DNA of 64,000 bases from Psychrobacter sp. BI730 (lineage in GTDB: Bacteria > Pseudomonadota > Gammaproteobacteria > Pseudomonadales > Moraxellaceae). Shown one piece after another: positions 58,074-64,000 of the stretch. Where the stretch lies: contig NZ_JAATTV010000001.1 of the NCBI RefSeq assembly GCF_013414195.1, positions 186,001 through 250,000 of the forward strand. Reading direction: 5' to 3'. Under the pieces are notes generated by a model. It was given only the letters and a program-made list of their open reading frames with translations, did not search any database and had not been told where the DNA came from. The position numbers and the translations under genes are program-made. Each line of letters starts with the position of its first letter. Position 1 is the stretch's first letter.

Positions 58074-60119
58074 TTATTTATCAAGCACACTGCCCTGCTC
58101 TAGCGTGATGTCATCATCATGCTCTTGCATGCGCCACGGTAGACTATCAGGCGATATATTGAGGAAATGTAAATACTTCTCAAACTGATCAATAATGTCA
58201 TTAATCACTGATTCAGATTTGTAGCCGTATAAGTCATAGGTCTGACCACCACGGCGTAGATACACCTCAGCGCGATGATGGTGCTCTTGTGGCAAAGTAT
58301 CTGCGCTGTCTTCAGTATAATAATCAGGCGCATCATGCTCAGATAAGCGCACCTCATACCAAAACTCGACATCGTCACCACGCTGTAGCTCTAATACGGC
58401 TCGGTTGTTGACCGCATCATAGTTGACCTCAGTCGTCCAACCTGTTTCTGCAAATTTAGACGACACCTCCATCATCGAAGGCATAACCACTTCTTTAATA
58501 TAGCTAAGAACCTTTTCACGCGTTGGCTTATCGGTCATATAATCGATACGCTCGCGCCATGCAGACGGTTTGAGTAGATGCGGCGGCAGTCTGTTGTCAT
58601 TACCAAGGCTCTGATTACGATGTCCTTCGATACGCAGCGCACGCCACATACCAAACATTGAAATAAGAATAATAATCGCAAATGGTAACGCACTAACGAT
58701 AGCCGCTGTTTGTAGGGCTTCTAAACCACCTGCAAGTAGCAATACTGCTGCGACAGCACCTTCAGTCACTACCCAAAAGCTACGCTGCCACCATGGTGTA
58801 TCACTGCGACCACCTGCCGCTAGCGAGTCGATTACCAATGAGCCAGAATCCGATGACGTCACAAAAAAGGTAATAATCAATAAAATGGTCAACGACGACA
58901 CAAATTCAGTAAACGGTAGATTCTCTAACAGTTTAAACAAAGCGATCGCTTGGTTGTTTTGTACTTCACTGATTAATGAGGTATAACCATCGACCATAAT
59001 CATATGTAGCGCGGTATCACCAAACACAGAAAACCAGAAGAACGTAAAGAACGTTGGCACCAACATCACACCGAGTACAAACTCACGGATGGTACGACCA
59101 CGGCTGATCTTGGCAATAAACAGACCGACAAAGGGGGCCCATGCAATCGTCCATGCAAAGATAAATAAGGTCCAGCTACCGATCCAATCGCTATTCTCAT
59201 ACGCTTGTAAGCTAAAGGTACGCTCAACGATATTACCCAAATAGCTGCCTGTATTTTCCATAAAGGCATTTAGGATAAAAATGGTCGGACCGACAACGAA
59301 TACAAACAGCATCAACGCAGTTGCCAACAGCATATTCAAAATAGATAAGCGTTTTACGCCCTTATCCATCCCTGCCAATACCGATACCAATGCCGCGGCT
59401 GTCACCAATGCAATGGCAATCACCTGTACGGTCGTATTCACTGGAATGATATCTGGCAATAGATAATTGAGTCCCGCATTAATTTGCGATACTGACAAGC
59501 CCAAACTGGTAGCAATACCGAACATCGTACCCAATATCGCAAACACATCGACCGTATGACCGATAGGGCCATGAATCCTGTCACCAATAATCGGATACAG
59601 TGTCGAGCGTATTGATAATGGTAGACCATGACGAAACGCAAAATACGCCAGTGATAAACCAACAACACCATAAATCGCCCAAATATGAAAACCCCAATGG
59701 AAATACGCAATTTGCATCGCCTCCTTTGCCGCGGCGATAGTTTGCGGATCCGACATTGGCGGACTAGAAAAATGCATCACTGGTTCCGCTACTCCATAAA
59801 ATAGTAGCGCAATCCCGTAGCCTGCCGAAAACAGCATGGCAAACCATTCAAGGAATCCGTATTCCGCCTCAGCATGATCAGGGCCCAGCTTGATACTGCC
59901 ATAAGACGAAAACGCCAGTACAATAATGAACATCAAAAACAGTGCCACTGCCAGCATATAAAACCAGCCGAATGTCTCAGTCGTAAAACTAAGCACATCA
60001 CTAAACAGAGCACCCGCTGCTTCAGGGTTAATAGCCGTACCAATGACCAATAGCAGCATAATAATTGCTGCAGGTACAAAAACTGGTAATAAAATGGTCG
60101 AACGAGGTAATTTACTCAT
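58074..60119 (-). CDS. BCCT family choline/betaine transporter (BetT-like)
   Basis: This 681-residue secondary transporter has twelve hydrophobic helices in the first 510 residues. The BCCT signature WTLFIFAWTIAWAPFVGLFI is followed by AKISRGRTIREFVLGVMLVP. A soluble C-terminal domain of about 170 residues, as in BetT, probably senses osmotic strength. The ATG at 60119 opens MSKLPRSTILLPVFVP. The longer frame begins at TTG inside the ribosome binding site (GAGGAT). Choline is the likeliest substrate, but no bet genes are in the window. Confidence 0.93.
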   Translation of the reverse strand: MSKLPRSTILLPVFVPAAIIMLLLVIGTAINPEAAGALFSDVLSFTTETFGWFYMLAVALFLMFIIVLAFSSYGSIKLGPDHAEAEYGFLEWFAMLFSAGYGIALLFYGVAEPVMHFSSPPMSDPQTIAAAKEAMQIAYFHWGFHIWAIYGVVGLSLAYFAFRHGLPLSIRSTLYPIIGDRIHGPIGHTVDVFAILGTMFGIATSLGLSVSQINAGLNYLLPDIIPVNTTVQVIAIALVTAAALVSVLAGMDKGVKRLSILNMLLATALMLFVFVVGPTIFILNAFMENTGSYLGNIVERTFSLQAYENSDWIGSWTLFIFAWTIAWAPFVGLFIAKISRGRTIREFVLGVMLVPTFFTFFWFSVFGDTALHMIMVDGYTSLISEVQNNQAIALFKLLENLPFTEFVSSLTILLIITFFVTSSDSGSLVIDSLAAGGRSDTPWWQRSFWVVTEGAVAAVLLLAGGLEALQTAAIVSALPFAIIILISMFGMWRALRIEGHRNQSLGNDNRLPPHLLKPSAWRERIDYMTDKPTREKVLSYIKEVVMPSMMEVSSKFAETGWTTEVNYDAVNNRAVLELQRGDDVEFWYEVRLSEHDAPDYYTEDSADTLPQEHHHRAEVYLRRGGQTYDLYGYKSESVINDIIDQFEKYLHFLNISPDSLPWRMQEHDDDITLEQGSVLDK

Positions 60120-60300
60120 GAAAGATAATATCCTCAAAAGTTGACGATGCCTTTTTATAGAAAATTTTTAATTAAGGCAAAGATTAGAAAATGTGTGTGA
60201 ATGGTTATAATAATTATCACACTCTTTTCCAAAACCCTAGACAAGCGTTCAACTCGTAACATGACTTTAACGAATGTTACATGACTATTACCAAGAAAAT

Positions 60301-60328
60301 AAAAAAGGCAGCTTGCTAGCTGCCTTTT
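60301..60328 (-). terminator. Terminator after the HIT gene
   Basis: AAAAGGCAGCTAGCAAGCTGCCTTTTTT on the minus strand is a strong hairpin with a T run. It ends the HIT gene transcript before the BCCT gene. The rest of the 311-base spacer 60120-60430 shows nothing else. Confidence 0.88.
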
Positions 60329-60430
60329 GATTGTATATGTATTTTTTTAGTGATTTATAATCTATAAATGCTCGCTAATTCGTAAATACCAATACTTTTT
60401 ATACCTAAACAGAAGCACTCTGTTTCCTGA

Positions 60431-60871
60431 CTAGGCATCAATCACTGCCGCCAACTTCTTCGCAATATCTGCCAAATCATTGTTGTCGGCTTGGGTCACT
60501 GCATGACGTCCCAACTCATGGATACTTGATGGAATGAGATGTACATGGTAATGAAAGACCGTTTGACCTGCTTGTGAACCATTTAACTGCATTTGGATAA
60601 TGCCTTCACGCTCAAACACTTGACGCTGTGCTTGCATAACCTTTTTAGAAGTCATCAGGACAGCAGCGGCATATTCTGGCTCAAGATCTACCAAATCTAC
60701 CGCTTTTTGCTTGGGTATCACCAATACATGACCTTCGGCTTGCGGCATGATATCCATAAAGGCGAGCGTTTTATCATCTTCATACACTTTATGATACGGA
60801 ATATCACCATCTAGCATTTTGGCAAAGATATTATTGTCGTCATAAGTAGTCTGTTGATTCAATTCAGTCAT
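60431..60871 (-). CDS. HIT family nucleotide hydrolase/transferase
   Basis: This 146-residue protein has the histidine triad VFHYHVHLIPSS near residue 104 and the family segments NIFAKMLDGDIPYHKVYEDD and EGHVLVIPKQKAVDL. HIT proteins of this branch hydrolyse phosphoramidate or dinucleotide substrates. The exact role is unknown. AAAGGAAAAGTA precedes the ATG. Confidence 0.93.
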   Translation of the reverse strand: MTELNQQTTYDDNNIFAKMLDGDIPYHKVYEDDKTLAFMDIMPQAEGHVLVIPKQKAVDLVDLEPEYAAAVLMTSKKVMQAQRQVFEREGIIQMQLNGSQAGQTVFHYHVHLIPSSIHELGRHAVTQADNNDLADIAKKLAAVIDA

Positions 60872-61097
60872 TACTTTTCCTTTAAGAGTTTTATTATTAG
60901 TTAATTAATAGCTCAATAGCTATCCAAAATAGATAAAAGCATCTGTCATATAGTGGACGAAATATAACTTTAGTACAAGTCAGTATGACAACCGAATTTG
61001 AAAAATATCAAGCCATATTCCAACCATGCTAGCTCACTAATTTATTGGCGAGTCATGCCCTTAAAATGTTATATTAATCCTCTATTTTAATAACGCT

Positions 61098-61859
61098 ATG
61101 TTTATGGATTTGCCTACTTTGCCAACTCAACCAGATATGGATAACACTACCGCAACCCTTGATAATCAGGAAGAACACTCTGATATTGAGAGTGAAAGTG
61201 GTACTCAAACCATTGATCCGAACGCTATCATATTAGCAGAAGCATTGACTGATAAAGCCATCAGCTGGCAGATACACAATTGTAAAATTATAAAGAAGAC
61301 TGTCACGCAAGATTTGCCATTGCCTTTTTTGTATCATTATGACAGTTTAGATGATGCGATCAAACAAACGCACCCGCTTACTCCTGAGCTACTAATTCAA
61401 TTCAATACACCCATGTCAGCTCATGAAGCTGCCAAATTAATCGGCATTGACGAGGAGCTGCTGACCAGCCCTTGGCATGTGAAAATTATCGGCTCATTGG
61501 TGGTATTTAGTGAGGCATTGCAATTGGCTGTACGCCTACATTGGACCAATACGGGTAAAGAGACGCAGCAGGTATATATTAAAGATGCTGCCGACGCTAT
61601 TATTGCCGCTTTTAAAGACTGGCAGTTTTTTGGTCGTGTAGACGTCCTGTATAAAAACACTAAGCAAATATTAATTAGTATTGACGAGCAAAACCCCAAT
61701 ACGCAAGCACTACCTGCCGAATCATTGCTGACGATTGAAGCTAGTGGCGATTATCAACAGCTACTGGCTACTCATGCGCTTGCAGCCATTGTAAAACTAG
61801 AAGCAGACAAAGCCGATCTTCCTTGGTTTGACAAAGCCATATTAGAACGTATTGAATAG
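61098..61859 (+). CDS. Hypothetical protein, 253 residues
   Basis: I do not recognise this protein. The first 45 residues are acidic and low in complexity. The rest looks like a globular alpha/beta domain with LADEALTDK-like helices. There are no Cys clusters, no membrane helix and only one Cys (HNCKII). The body contains LLIQFNTPMSAHEAAKLIGI and LVVFSEALQLAVRLHWTNTG. Codon use matches its neighbours, so it is probably a host gene. No clear ribosome binding site precedes the ATG, and a second ATG lies two codons later. Confidence 0.75.
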   Translation: MFMDLPTLPTQPDMDNTTATLDNQEEHSDIESESGTQTIDPNAIILAEALTDKAISWQIHNCKIIKKTVTQDLPLPFLYHYDSLDDAIKQTHPLTPELLIQFNTPMSAHEAAKLIGIDEELLTSPWHVKIIGSLVVFSEALQLAVRLHWTNTGKETQQVYIKDAADAIIAAFKDWQFFGRVDVLYKNTKQILISIDEQNPNTQALPAESLLTIEASGDYQQLLATHALAAIVKLEADKADLPWFDKAILERIE

Positions 61860-62065
61860 ATGTTTTGAATAACTGTTTTTTTGCTCATCGCTTGTGATTA
61901 TTAATTCGTTATTATTAGCATATTGTTTTTAGTTATTCATATCTAATGGTATGGTAACGAATTAGTATTATTCACTAGTACTCACTCTCTATAAAAAGCA
62001 CACTATCCCTATTAAAACTGAGGGTGCACATTTTAACAACCCCGCCTATTTGTAAGGAATATCAC

Positions 62066-63952
62066 ATGGATTATCGCTCAAAAACCTCTACCGGCGGTCG
62101 TAATATGGCAGGCGCGCGCGCATTATGGCGTGCAACCGGCATGACTGACGGCGACTTTGGCAAGCCAATCATTGCGATTGCTAACTCTTTCACCCAGTTT
62201 GTACCCGGCCATGTGCATCTAAAAGACCTTGGACAACTGGTCGCCCGTGAGATTGAGCAAGCAGGCGGCGTTGCAAAAGAGTTCAATACCATTGCGGTCG
62301 ATGATGGTATTGCGATGGGCCATAGCGGTATGTTGTACTCGCTACCAAGCCGTGATTTGATCGCTGATTCTGTCGAGTATATGGTAAATGCCCACTGTGC
62401 AGATGCGCTAGTTTGTATTTCTAACTGTGACAAAATCACTCCGGGTATGTTGATGGCCGCCATGCGCCTTAACATTCCAGTGGTATTTATCTCAGGTGGT
62501 CCAATGGAAGCGGGCAAAATCTTAGCCAGTACTGTTGGTAAGAGCCACAATACCGATAGTAGTGACAGCAGTGCTGTTCGCAAACTTGACCTTGTCGATG
62601 CGATGATGGACGCTGCTGATGATAGCATCAGTGATGAAGACGTCGCTGCTATCGAAGCTTCAGCCTGCCCTACTTGTGGCTCATGCTCTGGTATGTTTAC
62701 CGCCAACTCGATGAACTGCTTGACCGAAGCTTTAGGCCTAGCACTACCAGGTAATGGCTCACTGCTAGCTACTCATTCATTACGCCGCGAGCTATTCTTA
62801 GAAGCGGGTCGTACCATCGTGTCGCTTGCTAAACGTCGTTATGAGCAAGATGATGACTCTGTACTACCACGCTCTATCGCTACCAAAGCCGCTTTTGAAA
62901 ATGCCATGAGCTTAGATATTGCCATGGGCGGCTCAACCAATACCATCTTGCATTTACTTGCTGCTGCTAATGAAGCAGAAATCGACTTTAAGATGGCTGA
63001 TATTGACCGTTTGAGTCGCGGTGTGCCTTGTCTGGCAAAAGTAGCCCCTGCCTCACAAAAATACCATATGGAAGACGTGCATCGTGCTGGCGGTGTCTTT
63101 GCATTACTCGCTGAGCTTGATCGCGCCGAGTTACTAAAAACTGATGTACCAACTATCCATAGCGCAACGATGAAAGAAGCGATTGATAAGTGGGATATCA
63201 TGAACCCTGACAATCATGAAGCTCGCGCACGCTTCCTTGCAGCACCTGGTGGCGTACGTACCACGGAAGCATTCTCACAATCAAAAGAGTGGTCAAACCT
63301 CGATGTCAACCGTGAGTCAGGCTGTATCCGTAGTGCCAAACACGCCTACTCTACAGATGGCGGCTTAGCCGTACTATATGGCAATATCGCTGAGCGCGGC
63401 TGTGTGGTCAAAACTGCAGGCGTCGACGAAAGCATCTTGACCTTTACTGGTCGCGCGCGTCTATTTGAATCACAAGATGATGCGGTTGCTGCGGTATTGG
63501 CTGACGAAATCGTTGCAGGTGATGTGGTCATCATTCGCTACGAAGGCCCTAAAGGCGGCCCTGGTATGCAAGAAATGCTTTATCCAACGACTTATCTCAA
63601 GTCAAAAGGATTGGGTAAAGAATGCGCCCTACTGACTGATGGTCGTTTCTCTGGTGGTACATCAGGTCTATCAATTGGTCATGCCAGCCCAGAAGCTGCT
63701 GAAGGTGGGGCGATTGGTTTGGTCGAAGAAGGCGATAGTATTCATATCGATATCCCAAATCGTACCATCAACATGCAAGTGAGCGACGCAGACTTAGCCG
63801 CTCGCCGAGAAGCTATGGAGGCGCGTGGTCGTGATGCATGGAAGCCTGTCAACCGTGATCGTCATGTCTCGCCAGCATTACGTGCTTATGCTGCTATGAC
63901 TACCAGTGCTGATACTGGTGCCGTACGTGACGTGAGCCAAGTGGAGCGCTAG
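62066..63952 (+). CDS. ilvD: Dihydroxy-acid dehydratase
   Basis: This iron-sulfur dehydratase acts in isoleucine, valine and leucine synthesis. The ATG at 62066 opens [20 protein letters not shown] and follows TAAGGAATATCAC. A longer frame begins 14 codons earlier without support. The 628-residue protein has the cluster cysteines in [11 protein letters not shown] and [38 protein letters not shown] is near the C-terminus. It stands alone, with no other ilv gene in the window. The 48 bases after it to the window end show nothing. Confidence 0.97.
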   Translation: MDYRSKTSTGGRNMAGARALWRATGMTDGDFGKPIIAIANSFTQFVPGHVHLKDLGQLVAREIEQAGGVAKEFNTIAVDDGIAMGHSGMLYSLPSRDLIADSVEYMVNAHCADALVCISNCDKITPGMLMAAMRLNIPVVFISGGPMEAGKILASTVGKSHNTDSSDSSAVRKLDLVDAMMDAADDSISDEDVAAIEASACPTCGSCSGMFTANSMNCLTEALGLALPGNGSLLATHSLRRELFLEAGRTIVSLAKRRYEQDDDSVLPRSIATKAAFENAMSLDIAMGGSTNTILHLLAAANEAEIDFKMADIDRLSRGVPCLAKVAPASQKYHMEDVHRAGGVFALLAELDRAELLKTDVPTIHSATMKEAIDKWDIMNPDNHEARARFLAAPGGVRTTEAFSQSKEWSNLDVNRESGCIRSAKHAYSTDGGLAVLYGNIAERGCVVKTAGVDESILTFTGRARLFESQDDAVAAVLADEIVAGDVVIIRYEGPKGGPGMQEMLYPTTYLKSKGLGKECALLTDGRFSGGTSGLSIGHASPEAAEGGAIGLVEEGDSIHIDIPNRTINMQVSDADLAARREAMEARGRDAWKPVNRDRHVSPALRAYAAMTTSADTGAVRDVSQVER

Positions 63953-64000
63953 TCTGTAAGCTATCAATGCTCCAGACATACTGATAAAAATATTAAGCCT

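Noticed and set aside
1..64000. tRNA genes, rRNA genes, CRISPR arrays, prophage
   Set aside because: I looked on both strands for cloverleaf-type ends, rRNA-like conserved strings, regularly spaced repeats and phage structural genes, and found none.

Overview
The window reads as a chromosomal segment of a Psychrobacter-like gammaproteobacterium (family Moraxellaceae). This rests on recalled family resemblance, not on a search. The signs are moderate-to-low G+C, A+T-rich spacers, class Ia ribonucleotide reductase with a YfaE-type ferredoxin, the MesD/MesX methionine synthase pair seen in Acinetobacter relatives, several osmoprotectant transporters, and scattered type II secretion genes. Most of the window is ordinary housekeeping sequence. 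I see no rRNA, tRNA, CRISPR array, complete insertion sequence or intact prophage.

Layout. 0.4-5 kb: an ArsR-type regulator broken by a frameshift, a SulP anion permease, a bestrophin-type channel and a DUF493 protein. 5.3-11.2 kb: the ribonucleotide reductase locus. Its order is tandem NrdR-like boxes, nrdA, an A+T-rich phage-type P63C-domain gene with a palindromic repeat behind it, a Lys-rich small protein, nrdB and a 2Fe-2S ferredoxin. 11.2-20 kb: cell envelope genes (a DegS-like protease, Nif3/YbgI, an MltF-like and an MltD-like lytic transglycosylase, an NTF2-like exported protein). 20-26 kb: a CorC/CNNM-type membrane protein, then yajC, secD and secF. 26-33 kb: a MATE exporter, azlCD, and the minus-strand series pyrD, cvpA, purF. 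33-40 kb, minus strand: gspL-gspM, sixA, gpsA, a nitroreductase, zapE and a hydrolase. 40-49 kb: a lipoprotein, xseA-xseB, pncB, a two-gene glycine-betaine ABC transporter whose binding protein is fused in front of the permease, and a coniferyl-aldehyde-type dehydrogenase. 49-53 kb: lipB, ppa, a tail-anchored small protein and a TauE/SafE permease. 53-55.7 kb, minus strand: a MesX-MesD-flavin reductase operon behind a textbook MetR box. 55.8-64 kb: a short-chain dehydrogenase, dusB, a BCCT transporter, a HIT protein, an unknown protein and ilvD.

How the parts fit. The nrd genes supply deoxynucleotides and purF/pyrD feed nucleotide synthesis. The MATE, AzlCD, BCCT and ProVWX-like systems handle export and osmoprotection. 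The two transglycosylases and the DegS-like protease maintain the envelope. The 53-55.7 kb operon is probably a folate-independent, oxygen-dependent methionine synthase system. It has three genes: MesD as synthase core, MesX (DUF1852) as its partner, and a flavin reductase as the likely electron source. It is probably controlled by MetR.

Most worth a second look: the MesXD-flavin reductase operon with its MetR site, the P63C gene and repeat lodged between nrdA and nrdB, a 32-bp palindromic element shared by the nrd and mes operons, a 15-bp minisatellite that starts at the stop codon of the aldehyde dehydrogenase, a 42-bp perfect tandem duplication upstream of the betaine transporter, and a hexamer microsatellite upstream of the NTF2-like gene.
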